From positions 5,064,001 to 5,128,000 of the forward strand of contig NZ_AZUI01000001.1 in the NCBI RefSeq assembly GCF_000526995.1: a stretch of 64,000 nucleotides of DNA, read 5' to 3'. Origin of the DNA: Lacrimispora indolis DSM 755 (GTDB taxonomy: Bacteria; Bacillota; Clostridia; Lachnospirales; Lachnospiraceae). The stretch's first letter is position 1, and every line of letters starts with the position of its first letter. This document shows positions 43,878 to 53,347 of this stretch, piece by piece. A program made the translations under genes and the position numbers. The notes beneath the pieces were generated by a model. The model saw only the letters and a list, made by a program, of their open reading frames with translations. It made no database searches and was not told where the DNA came from.

Positions 43878-45236
43878 TCAGGCGGATATATCTTCCTTTT
43901 TTTCCTGAATCAGGCTTTTTGAATAAAGAACAAAGCATACGATCCACAGAACCAGAATGATCAGAGGAAGAAACTCTCCCTGCAGCGCCTTTACTGCGTG
44001 TGAAAATGCATAAGTAAATATAGGGCCGTCAATGCTTGAGTTGGAAATCATCTGTCCGGAAGCAAGCTCCACAGCCTTTGTGGTGTTGGCCAGTTCTGTC
44101 ATAAAGGGAGCAAATGCAGTTCCGACCCACAAGAATACAGGCGTAAAAATGGTACATTGGATAAGCATCCTTAGGATGTTTCCCCTGCATACAAGGTACG
44201 CGGGCACTGCAATTGCAATATTAATAATGCCGGCAAAGGGCAGGATCTTATTTCCGGGAAGGATAAAGGACATAATCAGCGTCACAGGCACTGTCCAGAT
44301 AACGGCCAGCCATATTTCATTTGCACCTCCAAGGAACGGCCAGTCCAGTCCGACATACATTTCTCTGTCCGCAAATTTACCCTGCATGAATTCTGAAACA
44401 GCATTGGAAATAGGCTCCAGGGCCTGCATGAAATATTTGGAAATTACTGGGAACAGGGTCAAAGCGGTGGCACATTGTATTCCAAGGGTCAGTATTCCTG
44501 CCAGGTCATATCTTGCCAAAAATCCGAAAATGATTCCCAAAAGAAAGCCTAAAATGTGATTTTCCGCAAAAATACCCAGCTTCTCCTTTAAGTCCTCTGC
44601 ATTAAAGGATTTATTCAAGCCTGGGATCTTTCGCAGTATACAGTCCACAATATACATAGGAGCCGCAAGAAAAACCATCTTATGGGTACATGTAACTCCC
44701 GGAATGCCGGAAAGCTTTTCAATGCGGTGCTGATGGAAATCAGCGGATTTCAATTCAAACACCACCTGAACCGCCGCAACCGCAAATGCTGCCATGACAT
44801 TGCGGGTTATGTAATATACTGCAACTGCCGTAAAAATTTTCCCCCATACATTCCATAAATCCGCATTAAAGGTATCCGTCTTTTTCATTGCCAGCATGAT
44901 AATATTGATCACAATCACCAGGGGAAACATTAAAAAAGCATAAGGCCAGGACCAGGATATGGTTGACATGGTGGTCCAGCCCCCATCGGTAATGGGAAGA
45001 TCAATGCCGGAAAACTTTAACATGGCGGTTGCCGCCGGTGTGATCACTCCGGTCATATAGTTGATCAGCATGCTCATTCCGGAGAAAGCCACACCAAGGG
45101 TAATGCCTGATGAAACAGCGTCTTTTACTTTCATCTTAACAATCAAACCGGCGATAATAATGATAACCGGCACAAACACAGCCGCCCCAAGCCCCAGAAA
45201 GAAATTAACCGTATTCGCTAACATCTGCATTCTCAT
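43878..45236 (-). CDS. PTS galactitol-type EIIC permease
   Basis: The 452-residue membrane protein resembles GatC. It begins with FFLGLGAAVFVPVIIIIAGL, has the GVAFSGMSMLINYMTGVITP segment, a central KLSGIPGVTCTH, and C-terminal GQMISNSSIDGPIFTYAFSH. GatC forms the membrane channel of a PTS transporter with cytoplasmic GatA and GatB, and takes up a polyol or sugar while it is phosphorylated. The substrate (galactitol, or another alditol or pentose) cannot be told. It follows gatB after 14 bases. Confidence 0.9.
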   Translation of the reverse strand: MRMQMLANTVNFFLGLGAAVFVPVIIIIAGLIVKMKVKDAVSSGITLGVAFSGMSMLINYMTGVITPAATAMLKFSGIDLPITDGGWTTMSTISWSWPYAFLMFPLVIVINIIMLAMKKTDTFNADLWNVWGKIFTAVAVYYITRNVMAAFAVAAVQVVFELKSADFHQHRIEKLSGIPGVTCTHKMVFLAAPMYIVDCILRKIPGLNKSFNAEDLKEKLGIFAENHILGFLLGIIFGFLARYDLAGILTLGIQCATALTLFPVISKYFMQALEPISNAVSEFMQGKFADREMYVGLDWPFLGGANEIWLAVIWTVPVTLIMSFILPGNKILPFAGIINIAIAVPAYLVCRGNILRMLIQCTIFTPVFLWVGTAFAPFMTELANTTKAVELASGQMISNSSIDGPIFTYAFSHAVKALQGEFLPLIILVLWIVCFVLYSKSLIQEKKEDISA

Positions 45237-45250
45237 TTACCTCCTTATTT

Positions 45251-45556
45251 TTATAGACTTTTCTTTTTGTAGTTTTCGATTGCCTTCAGCAGTTTATCAA
45301 ATTCCTGGTCTTTCCCAATACCTGTCAGAAATGCGATCCCATTGATCACTGGAATGGGATATTCCTTGGCATTCTTTACAATGGTGATATAGGCCGCGCT
45401 GCCGTCCATATAGCGGTCAACGGACTTTAAATCTACCGCCTCCACCAAAGCATCCACCTTCTTTTCCTTTAACATTCTGTTTACCTTGCTTGCCACTGTC
45501 TGTGAGGTAGCCACACCGCTTCCGCAGGCCACAATAACTCTGATTCCCATAGTCAA
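45251..45556 (-). CDS. PTS galactitol-type EIIB component
   Basis: The 101-residue protein has the phospho-acceptor cysteine C11 in VIVACGSGVATSQT, the GatB/lactose-type EIIB P-loop. VEAVDLKSVDRYM fits the GatB core. It passes phosphate from EIIA to the sugar in EIIC. It lies between the EIIA and EIIC genes with short gaps (27 and 14 bases), so the three form one transporter unit. AGGAGG precedes the start. Length is normal. Confidence 0.92.
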   Translation of the reverse strand: MTMGIRVIVACGSGVATSQTVASKVNRMLKEKKVDALVEAVDLKSVDRYMDGSAAYITIVKNAKEYPIPVINGIAFLTGIGKDQEFDKLLKAIENYKKKSL

Positions 45557-45583
45557 AACCTCCTCCGATTTTCTTACGGCTGT

Positions 45584-46054
45584 TTATGATTCCATACCCT
45601 TGATGCCGCTGACCGCTTCAAAATATTCATCCGCTGTCCCGGCATGATTCAAACGCTCCATCAATTCCTCGTCCTGAAAGTTCTCCACCAATATCTGAAG
45701 TAAATCAATGTGCTCCTCTGATTTTAAAAATCCCAGCATAAAAATGAACCGGACCTGATGGATTTCATCATTATTGGCCATTTCCCTCCACTCAACAGCC
45801 TTCTTCAGCCGGATAGGAGCGATAAACGGCCGTAGGATATGGCTGGTATCCGTATGAGGGATAGCGACCGGGTAAGGCTTAATGGGAAGTGCTGTGGGAT
45901 AACTTTCCTCCCTTGCCATTAGTGACTCCAGATAAGTGTCTTTTACAAACCCGTTTTTAAACAGAATGTCTGCCATCCGTTCAAAGACTTCGGTCTGATC
46001 CGCCGCTTCCCAGTCCAGCTGAACCAGTTCCCGAAATAACATATCCTTTTTCAA
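45584..46054 (-). CDS. PTS EIIA component (fructose/mannitol-type, GatA-like)
   Basis: The 156-residue protein carries the EIIA phospho-histidine H67 in YPVAIPHTDT and typical RIRLKKAVEWREM-like downstream strands. Translation probably begins with TTG at 46054, since AAGGAGG lies six bases before it and the next ATG is poorly placed. It is the first gene of the PTS-aldolase-DhaKL operon. The upstream region carries an extended -10 promoter and three direct ACCATTG repeats. It transfers phosphate from HPr to the EIIB encoded next. Confidence 0.9.
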   Translation of the reverse strand: MKKDMLFRELVQLDWEAADQTEVFERMADILFKNGFVKDTYLESLMAREESYPTALPIKPYPVAIPHTDTSHILRPFIAPIRLKKAVEWREMANNDEIHQVRFIFMLGFLKSEEHIDLLQILVENFQDEELMERLNHAGTADEYFEAVSGIKGMES

Positions 46055-46116
46055 ATGTAACCTCCTTCTATGCTTATCTTTTACCGGTAATTGTCAAAGC
46101 AATTTGTTATGTGCAA

Positions 46117-46179
46117 ATTATACCATTGGGCTATTCCCATATCCACAACCATTGTGTACAATTATCAATTTTACCATTG
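46117..46179 (-). promoter_or_regulatory. Promoter and repeated motif upstream of the PTS-DhaKL operon
   Basis: On the minus strand an extended -10 TG-G-TATAAT (TATAAT at 46122-46117) has no good -35, typical of activator-dependent promoters. On the plus strand ACCATTG occurs at 46122-46128, 46148-46154 and 46173-46179, with starts 26 and 25 bases apart, plausible activator half-sites. Confidence 0.55.
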
Positions 46180-46271
46180 CGCAAAATTGGACTCATGAAA
46201 GCAAAGTACCTGCAACGTGGGAGTTACTTTTCTAAAGAGAAACCCAACCATGCAAAACAGGCGAAAGCACA

Positions 46272-46323
46272 TAAAAATACCCTGCAGGTAAGACACATCT
46301 TTATGTGTCTTACCTGCAGGGTA
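46272..46323 (-). terminator. Strong terminator of pepT
   Basis: A perfect 20-bp stem (46278-46297 with 46304-46323, loop TCTTTA) begins TACCCTGCAGG; five T follow on the minus strand. Confidence 0.92.
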
Positions 46324-46336
46324 CCATTGATCTCTG

Positions 46337-47566
46337 TTATTCTCTTTCCGTAAATTTCTCTACGATCTTAAGGAGGAGTTCCACCACCTTTTCCATGGAC
46401 TGAACAGGGATGAACTCATATTTTCCATGAAAATTATAACCTCCTGTACACAGGTTCGGACAGGGAAGACCTTCATAAGACAAACGGGCTCCATCTGTGC
46501 CTCCCCGGATAGGGGTCACTTTTGGCTCTATTCCGATTTCTTCCATGGAGGCTTTTGCAATGTCGATTAAGTACATGTGAGGCTGTATCTTTTCCTTCAT
46601 GTTATAGTAGCTGTCTTTTAAGGTAAGCTCCACGGTTCCTGGACAATAGCGGCTATTGAGATATTCCGCCACCCTTTCCATAAATGCCTTTTTTGCTTCA
46701 AATTTATCTTTGTTGTGATCCCGTATAATGTAATCCATACGGGCTTCCTCCACGGTTCCGTTCATGTGATCCAGATGATAAAATCCCTCATATCCTTCTG
46801 TAAACATAGGATTTTCCGCAGCTGGAAGCATATTGTGGAACTCCATGGCCATGAGCAGGGCATTTCTCATCCTTCCTTTGGAAGACCCTGGATGGATGCT
46901 GGAGCCGTGCACAATGACTCTTGCAGAAGCTGCGTTGAAATTCTCATATTCCAGCTCTCCCAATCCGCCGCCGTCTACGGTATAAGCCACATCAGCACCA
47001 AAACCCTTTACATCAAAGAAATCAGCCCCTCTTCCAACTTCTTCATCCGGTGTAAAGCCAATGCGGATGGTTCCGTGGGGGATCGACCGGTGGGACAGGA
47101 GATATTCCGCCATAGCCATGATCTCGGCAACTCCTGCTTTGTCATCTGCACCAAGCAGAGTAGTTCCGTCGGTTGTAATAATATCCTGCCCCTTGTAATT
47201 TAAAAGGTCCGGGAAATCGCAGGGTTTCATAACCAGGCCGGTTTCCTTATTCATCAGAATATCACCGCCGTCATAATTTTTCACGATCTGCGGCTTCACT
47301 CCTTCCCCTGAATAGGCCGGAGATGTATCCATATGGGCGATAAACCCAAGAACAGGTACAGCCTTTTCTGTGGTAGCTGGTATGGTAGCATAAACGTAGC
47401 TGTGGTCATCCACCATCACGTTTTCCGCCTTCATGGAGTGAAGCTGGGCTGCCAGTTCTCTTGCTAATACTCTCTGCTTTTCTGTACTGGGAACTGCCTC
47501 CATATCCTCTTTGGACTGGGTGTCAAAGGATATATACTTTAAAAAATTGTTCAATACTGCTGACAT
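46337..47566 (-). CDS. pepT: Peptidase T (tripeptidase)
   Basis: The 409-residue protein is a full-length M20B peptidase: N-terminal [11 protein letters not shown], first metal motif [13 protein letters not shown], bridging Asp in [24 protein letters not shown] with the catalytic Glu pair, and the lid/dimer domain with [10 protein letters not shown]. The last metal His lies in [11 protein letters not shown]. PepT removes N-terminal residues from tripeptides in the cytoplasm. The gene is monocistronic, transcribed towards a perfect hairpin terminator and separated from the downstream PTS operon. Confidence 0.96.
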   Translation of the reverse strand: MSAVLNNFLKYISFDTQSKEDMEAVPSTEKQRVLARELAAQLHSMKAENVMVDDHSYVYATIPATTEKAVPVLGFIAHMDTSPAYSGEGVKPQIVKNYDGGDILMNKETGLVMKPCDFPDLLNYKGQDIITTDGTTLLGADDKAGVAEIMAMAEYLLSHRSIPHGTIRIGFTPDEEVGRGADFFDVKGFGADVAYTVDGGGLGELEYENFNAASARVIVHGSSIHPGSSKGRMRNALLMAMEFHNMLPAAENPMFTEGYEGFYHLDHMNGTVEEARMDYIIRDHNKDKFEAKKAFMERVAEYLNSRYCPGTVELTLKDSYYNMKEKIQPHMYLIDIAKASMEEIGIEPKVTPIRGGTDGARLSYEGLPCPNLCTGGYNFHGKYEFIPVQSMEKVVELLLKIVEKFTERE

Positions 47567-47593
47567 GATTCAATCGCCTCTTTTTCTAAAATT

Positions 47594-49096
47594 TTATTTT
47601 TCCATATTAATAATGGCTTTGATGGCACCTGCTGCGGACCATATGGACAAGCCGTAACCGATGGCCAGATCAAGGAAAAATCCGTTCCACATGTCCATAT
47701 CAGACATCAGGCTTCCAAAGTTTGTGAAAATATAGACCAGGGTTTCAAAACTGGCTTCATATTGAAAATATGCCCTTACCATGGATACTGCATAATCCAG
47801 AAGATTGGCCCCTGCTATCATTCCCGCTGTTATTACAAGACAAATGACGGCTCCCTTTTTGTCCAGTGAACCTCCAAGCTTCTCATAACCGCTTAAAGCC
47901 AGCTTCAGCATTACAAATCCTGCTATCCCGGCGACAAACCCCACCTGTCCGATGAGCACCCACAACCCAACTCCCAAAAGCGAGGCAAACAGTGCGCCGA
48001 TCACTCCAAGGAAGGGATTAGACGGATTCAGTTCAAGAGAGGCAGATATTTGAAGGGCTGCTTCCGGCTCCCCATGTTCCGGGCCAAGGGGATATCTATC
48101 TGGCAGGAGATCTTCCGGAAATTCCTCTTTTTTATCCGCTATTTTCTTTTTCACCTGGTTGATCAGCTCCTGGAACGCTGCTTCCTTTATGTGCCCTCCT
48201 CTTTTTATAAAGGCAAGGGTATGGTGTTCCCCATCCTTTGTTTCAGCCGAAAGCCTTTTTTCTGTTACGGTGGAGGTATCGTAAATCCTGTCAACGGCCT
48301 TGTACGGGATGATATCAAACCCTTCCCCGTCAGTAACCATATAATCCTCTGTCAGATAAAGCAGCTTTTTTCCATAAACAAGGGAAAGAGCTCCAGCCAG
48401 CTGTTCGTCCAGCTGAAGCAGCCTTTCTTCCGGCCAAGCTTTTAATGTGGTGCGGCTCCTCTTTAATCTCCGGCTGTTAAGGTTCCATACCAGAATCAGG
48501 GTTCCGGCCAGCGCAGCCGTAAATGCATACAGAAAAATGACAGAAATTGTTTTCCAGGCATTGGATACCGGTTTTCTTGTGGTATCCAGATAGTATTCTC
48601 CGAAATAGTCCGAAAAATTAGCCTCTGTCACAAGTTCCTGGCCCCACATATCATTGTAGCTTTCTATGGCATACTTCCGGATATCTTCCTCAATGGGCGC
48701 AGACATGCCATAAAATGCAGCCGGCTCCGGCGCTACCTCGGACTCATCATACAAATAGGACTGGATCCTTAAATACTCTTCAGACAGATCACCATGAACC
48801 TGTACAATAAAGGGCAAAAGCTCTTCGTCATAAGCAAAGTAATAATGATTCGTCTCCTTAAAATCCGACGCAAACTCCAGAGTCATCATCTGAGCCTTTA
48901 AGCTGCTGTAAATATCCGCCCCGTCATACACATGAAACTCCGCCGGTTCTTCCTTAAGTTCCGTGTTTCCCAAAAGCTTCATTCCCATTCCAGCCAGAAA
49001 AAAGGAAAGAGCAATGATATACAGGAGAACCACCGGTATCACCCAGCGGTAAAGCTGTGTCATTCGTTTCATCCTCCGGGACATCTGTGTTTTCAT
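47594..49096 (-). CDS. Multi-pass membrane protein of unknown function (Lachnospiraceae DUF type)
   Basis: I choose ATG 49096 (MKTQMSRRMKRM, 500 residues), eight bases after AAGGAGG. A first membrane segment (about 18-40) is followed by an extracytoplasmic domain of about 140 residues, a second segment near 190, a cytoplasmic PH-like or beta domain with charged residues, then about four more helices in the C-terminal 170 residues (VIGALFASLLGVGLWVLIG and later). No catalytic motif is seen. I recall similar proteins of unknown function in Lachnospiraceae. It is monocistronic between pepT and the his operon. Function unknown. Confidence 0.7.
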   Translation of the reverse strand: MKTQMSRRMKRMTQLYRWVIPVVLLYIIALSFFLAGMGMKLLGNTELKEEPAEFHVYDGADIYSSLKAQMMTLEFASDFKETNHYYFAYDEELLPFIVQVHGDLSEEYLRIQSYLYDESEVAPEPAAFYGMSAPIEEDIRKYAIESYNDMWGQELVTEANFSDYFGEYYLDTTRKPVSNAWKTISVIFLYAFTAALAGTLILVWNLNSRRLKRSRTTLKAWPEERLLQLDEQLAGALSLVYGKKLLYLTEDYMVTDGEGFDIIPYKAVDRIYDTSTVTEKRLSAETKDGEHHTLAFIKRGGHIKEAAFQELINQVKKKIADKKEEFPEDLLPDRYPLGPEHGEPEAALQISASLELNPSNPFLGVIGALFASLLGVGLWVLIGQVGFVAGIAGFVMLKLALSGYEKLGGSLDKKGAVICLVITAGMIAGANLLDYAVSMVRAYFQYEASFETLVYIFTNFGSLMSDMDMWNGFFLDLAIGYGLSIWSAAGAIKAIINMEK

Positions 49097-49214
49097 ACTC
49101 ATGGCCTCCTTTTGTCTCAATTTCCTAATTATACCATAGGGCGGTCAGGCTGTCCATTGCTGCAGGTACCAAAAGACGCTGGAAAGACATCAGCTTCCCA
49201 GCGTTTTATAAGGA

Positions 49215-50507
49215 TCAACGGTTAGATAATTCCCTGGTAATATCTTCCCAGGACAGGCCTTTGTAAGCCATCAGCACCATCATATGATATAGGAAATCTG
49301 AAATCTCGTATTTCACTTCCTCTGGATTTGGATTCTTGGCTGCTATTACAATTTCCGTGGACTCTTCTCCCAGCTTTTTCAATATCTTGTCAAGGCCTTT
49401 GTCAAACAGGTAATTTGTATAGGAGCCTTCCTTTGGATTGGTCTTTCTGTCAAGAATTACTTTAAATACCTCTTCAAACACCTTTAAGGGATTGCTCTCC
49501 TGATATTCCTTTTTCACCAGATTCTGATAAAAGCAGCTTCTCGCCCCTGTATGGCAGGCGGCCCCGATCTGGTTCACCTTGGCAAGAAGTGTATCATTGT
49601 CGCAATCTAAGGACAGGGACTTTACATACTGGTAATGGCCGGAGGTCTCCCCTTTTCGCCAAAGGCTGCGGCGGCTTCTGCTGTAATAGGTCATGCAGCC
49701 GGTTTTTAAAGTTTCATAAAACGCCTCTTCGTTCATATAGGCCAGCATAAGCACTTCCCCTGTCCTGTAATCCTGGGTGATCACCGGGATCAGACCATCC
49801 TCATTCAGCTTAAACTGCCGGAAACTTACCGGACTTTCAAAGGTATCCACCCCGATCCCCAGGGATTTCAGTTCCTGCTTTAGATCCATGCAGTTCACCT
49901 CTCCGTCAAAGCTTCCCACCAGGCCCTCCACGTTTTCTATCACAAGGGCAAAGGCAAAGAGGGCCGCATCTTCCCCGCAGCCGGTGACCAGAAAGGCCTC
50001 CTCACAATCTGAAACGGCCTGAAGCTTTTCCTCCGTGATTTCCGGATCTCCCAGAATCATGACAGAGGCTCCCAGCTGGGCATATTCTTTGGTCCGCTCC
50101 AAATACGAACAGTCCGGAAGATAAGCATAAATCTTATCGTCTCCGAACCGGTCAGCCGCCTCTTTCATCATATCCACATTTTCATCCAGGCTTACGTCGA
50201 GAAACGCTGCCTTTGCTCCTGCGTAAAGATATTTCTTCACATCCTCCAGCCGTTTTACTCTTCCCCCTAAAATCACAGGAATATCAGACAGTCTGGCAAT
50301 TTCCTTCATCAGGCCGATGGTCCGCTCATGATCCTCCTCCGATTCCGACAAATCGTGGAGGAAAAGCTCATCGGCTCCGCTGTCCCCATAAAAACAGGCA
50401 AGGGACAAAAGATCTTCCCCATAGCACATCTGACCGTCTTCAAGCCTGACGGCCTTTCCTTCCCGGATTCCAAAACCCGCAATCAGCTTTTTATACTCCA
50501 TCATCAT
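49215..50507 (-). CDS. hisI: HisIE (phosphoribosyl-AMP cyclohydrolase / phosphoribosyl-ATP diphosphatase) with N-terminal HisF-like domain
   Basis: The 430-residue protein has three parts. Residues about 5-215 resemble a HisF/HisA TIM barrel ([28 protein letters not shown]), but the position of the HisF catalytic D11 is Gly13 and no second catalytic Asp is evident. Residues 225-335 are HisI ([25 protein letters not shown] zinc ligands). Residues about 345-430 are HisE (EKxGEES-type [13 protein letters not shown]). The two enzymes carry out steps 2 and 3 of histidine synthesis. The barrel is probably non-catalytic. ATGA overlaps the hisA stop. The fusion is seen in related Lachnospiraceae to my knowledge. 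Confidence 0.92.
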   Translation of the reverse strand: MMMEYKKLIAGFGIREGKAVRLEDGQMCYGEDLLSLACFYGDSGADELFLHDLSESEEDHERTIGLMKEIARLSDIPVILGGRVKRLEDVKKYLYAGAKAAFLDVSLDENVDMMKEAADRFGDDKIYAYLPDCSYLERTKEYAQLGASVMILGDPEITEEKLQAVSDCEEAFLVTGCGEDAALFAFALVIENVEGLVGSFDGEVNCMDLKQELKSLGIGVDTFESPVSFRQFKLNEDGLIPVITQDYRTGEVLMLAYMNEEAFYETLKTGCMTYYSRSRRSLWRKGETSGHYQYVKSLSLDCDNDTLLAKVNQIGAACHTGARSCFYQNLVKKEYQESNPLKVFEEVFKVILDRKTNPKEGSYTNYLFDKGLDKILKKLGEESTEIVIAAKNPNPEEVKYEISDFLYHMMVLMAYKGLSWEDITRELSNR

Positions 50508-51244
50508 ATCCTCCCCTGACGGCCCTGTTTTTCAAAGGCTTCAATAGCTTCTTTTAAATCGATCCGCTTTTCATACAGCGCCTTCCCGATAATTGCGCCA
50601 TGAACACCCGCCTGGTAAAGCTGCCTTAAATCCTCCATGGAAGACATTCCCCCGGAGGCAATGATGTCCATTCCTGTTTCTTCTGTCAATTTTTTCGTAT
50701 ATTCCACATTGGGACCGGTCAGCATCCCATCCCTGGATATGTCCGTATACACCACATGGCGGACTCCGTACTCTTTCATCCGGCTGCAAAGCTCTGATGC
50801 GGAAATTCCGCTGATCTTTTCCCAGCCTTCCACAGCCACCATTCCGTCCTTGGCGTCAACCCCTGCCACGATCCGTTCCTGGCCGAACCTTTTCACCATA
50901 TCCCGGATAAATTCCGGATTCTCTGCTGCCTTTGTTCCAATGATTACCCTTGCCACTCCCAGGGAGAGCATGGATTCAATGGCCTCTTCGCTTCGAATGC
51001 CGCCGCCTATTTCAATGGGTATGGATACTGTATCCACTATTTTTTTGATCACCTCATCATTCACTGAGCGGCCTGCCAAAGCTCCGTCTAAATCCACCAG
51101 ATGAAGAAATGTGGCACCCTGAGACTGCCAGAGGGCAGCTACCTCCTCCGGTTTGTCAGAATAAACGGTGATCTCCTTAAATTCTCCCTGTTTCAAACGG
51201 ACGCACTGCCCGTTTTTTAAGTCAATTGCTGGATAAAGCTGCAT
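50504..51244 (-). CDS. hisA: Phosphoribosylformimino-AICAR isomerase HisA
   Basis: I choose ATG 51244 ([12 protein letters not shown], 246 residues) with AAAGGAGA upstream; the frame is open to 51319 over hisB. The TIM barrel has the catalytic Asp in PAIDLKNG (D8) and the second in VAGVDAKDG, phosphate-binding GGGIR and GGMSS loops. It isomerises ProFAR to PRFAR, the fourth step of histidine synthesis. It lies 13 bases after hisB and overlaps hisI by four bases. Length is typical. Confidence 0.96.
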   Translation of the reverse strand: MQLYPAIDLKNGQCVRLKQGEFKEITVYSDKPEEVAALWQSQGATFLHLVDLDGALAGRSVNDEVIKKIVDTVSIPIEIGGGIRSEEAIESMLSLGVARVIIGTKAAENPEFIRDMVKRFGQERIVAGVDAKDGMVAVEGWEKISGISASELCSRMKEYGVRHVVYTDISRDGMLTGPNVEYTKKLTEETGMDIIASGGMSSMEDLRQLYQAGVHGAIIGKALYEKRIDLKEAIEAFEKQGRQGRI

Positions 51245-51257
51245 ATATGATTCTCCT

Positions 51258-51845
51258 TTATAATGTTCCCTTTGTGGACAGCACCCCTGTGATCCTCTGG
51301 TCAGGTGAGGTCGCCTCATCTAAGGCCTTTGCAAAGGCTTTGAAAGTCCCTTCGATGATATGATGATTGTTCTCTCCTGCCAGTTTTCTGATATGCAGGT
51401 TCATTTCTGAGGCATAGGAAACGGCATAGAAAAATTCCTTCACCATTTCTGTCTCAAAATCCCCCACCCGTTCCGCAGTGAGCAAAACATCATAGCTCAG
51501 ATATGGCCTGCCTGATAAATCAACGGCGCAGAGGATCAGGGTCTCATCCATGGGAAGGATCATGCTGCCGTAGCGCTTAATAGAGGCTTTATTTCCAAGA
51601 GCCTGTTTGATGGCAGTTCCAAGGACAATGCCCGTGTCTTCAATGGTGTGGTGGGTGTCCACTTCAAGATCTCCCTTTACTGATAAGTTCAGGTCAAAAA
51701 GACCGTGGCGTGCAAAGCTGTTTAACATGTGGTCGAAAAAACCGATCCCAGTGTGGATTTCAGCCTTTCCGGTGCCGTCTAAGTCAAGCTTTAACTGGAT
51801 ATCTGTCTCATGGGTTACCCGGGAAATATCTGCAATTCGTTCCAT
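51258..51845 (-). CDS. hisB: Imidazoleglycerol-phosphate dehydratase HisB
   Basis: The 195-residue protein is a monofunctional HisB with the two metal-binding His clusters: GIGFFDHMLNSFARH and DTHHTIEDTGI, then SYASEMNLHIRKLAGENNHH in the second half. It dehydrates imidazoleglycerol phosphate to imidazole-acetol phosphate. No phosphatase domain is fused, as usual in Firmicutes. The 206-base gap from hisD holds two long hairpins, unusual inside a his operon. Confidence 0.97.
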   Translation of the reverse strand: MERIADISRVTHETDIQLKLDLDGTGKAEIHTGIGFFDHMLNSFARHGLFDLNLSVKGDLEVDTHHTIEDTGIVLGTAIKQALGNKASIKRYGSMILPMDETLILCAVDLSGRPYLSYDVLLTAERVGDFETEMVKEFFYAVSYASEMNLHIRKLAGENNHHIIEGTFKAFAKALDEATSPDQRITGVLSTKGTL

Positions 51846-51877
51846 TTTTTATCCTTCTTTCATTGCTTTATTGTTGG

Positions 51878-52038
51878 ATAAGTAAATAAGTCCGCAGTGC
51901 TAAATAAGTAAATAAGTCCGCAGTGGAGCTCGTAAAACCGCAGGTTTTACGAGCTCACGGGCATTCGCCCTATGGAATAGGCCATGATAAGATTTTCTTA
52001 TGTGCAAGCACAACGAAAATCTTATCACGTCCTATTCC
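51878..52038. repeat. Direct repeat and two long hairpins between hisD and hisB
   Basis: A 22-base unit containing AAATAAGTCCGCAGTG occurs twice (51878-51899, 51904-51925). Then GAGCTCGTAAAACC (51926-51939) pairs perfectly with GGTTTTACGAGCTC (51943-51956). GGAATAGG and GATAAGATTTTC pair with GAAAATCTTATC and CCTATTCC across 51974-52038. Confidence 0.75.
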
Positions 52039-52051
52039 GCACTGCTCATCG

Positions 52052-53347
52052 CTATCGTGGAAAGAACCGCACTTTTATAGAATTGGCATGGGCGGTCAGA
52101 TGCTCTGCTTCAGCAAAGGCTTCAATATCCTCATGGATCGCTTCCAGGGCTTCCTTTGAGTAGTAAATGATGCTGGATTTCTTTATGAAATCATCTGTGC
52201 TTAAGGCTGAGAAAAATTTAGCCGTTCCATTGGTCGGAAGCACGTGATTTGGTCCTGCAAAATAATCTCCCAAAGGCTCTGAGCTGTATTCTCCGATAAA
52301 TATGGCGCCTGCATTCTGGATCCTGGTCATGTCCTCAAAAGGATTCCTGGTGATGATCTCCAAATGCTCAGGAGCGATCTCATTGACTGCTGCAACAGCT
52401 TCTTTCATGGTGTCCGCCACCAGAATATAGCCATAATTTTCCAGGGATTTCTCAATGATCTCTGTCCGTGACAGTTCTCTGGTAAACTGTTCCACTTCTT
52501 CTGACACTCGTTCAGCCAGTTCCATGCTGGTTGTAACTAATATGGCGGATGCCAGTTCATCATGCTCTGCCTGGGACAATAGATCCGCCGCCACAAAACG
52601 GGGATTGGCGCTTTCATCTGCAAGCACCAGGATCTCGCTTGGCCCGGCAATGCTGTCAATGCTCACATGGCCGTAAACCGCCTTTTTTGCCAGAGCCACA
52701 AAAATATTTCCAGGCCCTACGATTTTGTTGACCTTTGGGATGGATTCTGTTCCAAAGGCAAGGGCAGCCACCGCCTGGGCTCCTCCCACCTTATAGACCT
52801 CGGTAACACCCGCCAGATGGGCTGCCGTTAAAGTGACCGGATTGACCTTCCCATCCTTTCCCGGAGGGGTTACCATGGCAATGCGGTTCACTCCGGCCAC
52901 CTCTGCCGGAATGATGTTCATAAGGACCGACGACGGGTATGCCGCCTTTCCCCCCGGAACATAAACGCCTACGCTTTCTAAAGGCGTGATCTTCTGGCCC
53001 AGGATGGTGCCGTCAGGCTTACTGTCAAACCAGCTGTACTGTCTCTGCTTTTCGTGAAACCGTCGGATGTTTTTCATGGACTTCTGAAGGATCTCCATGA
53101 GCTTTGGATCCACTTCCTTCATGGCCTCCTCAATTTCCTTTTCAGTCACCTTAAGGTTTTCCCCATTGATCTCCGCTTTATCAAATTTCTTTGTATAGGC
53201 AAATACCGCCCTGTCTCCATCCCGCTTTACAGATTCCACGATTTCCTGAACCGTATCCGCGTAAGTTTCATAATTATTGGGATCTCTTTTTAACAGATCA
53301 GCAAGAATATTTTGTTTGGAAGCTTCGTCCAGTTTTACAATTCTCAT
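52052..53347 (-). CDS. hisD: Histidinol dehydrogenase HisD
   Basis: The 431-residue protein has family signatures [40 protein letters not shown] and [12 protein letters not shown], with catalytic Glu/His in EIAPEHLEI. It oxidises histidinol to histidine in two NAD-dependent steps. ATG 53347 overlaps the hisG stop (ATGA). It follows hisG as in many Firmicute operons. The 3' end runs into the hairpin region at 51974-52038. Confidence 0.97.
   Translation of the reverse strand: MRIVKLDEASKQNILADLLKRDPNNYETYADTVQEIVESVKRDGDRAVFAYTKKFDKAEINGENLKVTEKEIEEAMKEVDPKLMEILQKSMKNIRRFHEKQRQYSWFDSKPDGTILGQKITPLESVGVYVPGGKAAYPSSVLMNIIPAEVAGVNRIAMVTPPGKDGKVNPVTLTAAHLAGVTEVYKVGGAQAVAALAFGTESIPKVNKIVGPGNIFVALAKKAVYGHVSIDSIAGPSEILVLADESANPRFVAADLLSQAEHDELASAILVTTSMELAERVSEEVEQFTRELSRTEIIEKSLENYGYILVADTMKEAVAAVNEIAPEHLEIITRNPFEDMTRIQNAGAIFIGEYSSEPLGDYFAGPNHVLPTNGTAKFFSALSTDDFIKKSSIIYYSKEALEAIHEDIEAFAEAEHLTAHANSIKVRFFPR

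Noticed and set aside
44032..44559. 175-codon plus-strand frame opposite the PTS EIIC gene
   Set aside because: It is antisense to a clear membrane permease gene, lacks an RBS and has no recognisable protein pattern.
46055..46200. Sigma-54 promoter before the PTS operon
   Set aside because: GG and GC elements are not at the required 10-base spacing, and the PRD protein lacks a sigma-54-interacting AAA domain.
46715..47203. 162-codon plus-strand frame opposite pepT
   Set aside because: Shadow of the peptidase T coding strand with no start signal.
50637..51104. 155-codon plus-strand frame opposite hisA
   Set aside because: Antisense shadow of hisA; the composition follows the opposite strand.
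51923..52159. 78-codon plus-strand frame across the hisD-hisB hairpins
   Set aside because: It spans palindromic repeats and antisense hisD; no RBS and no protein features.
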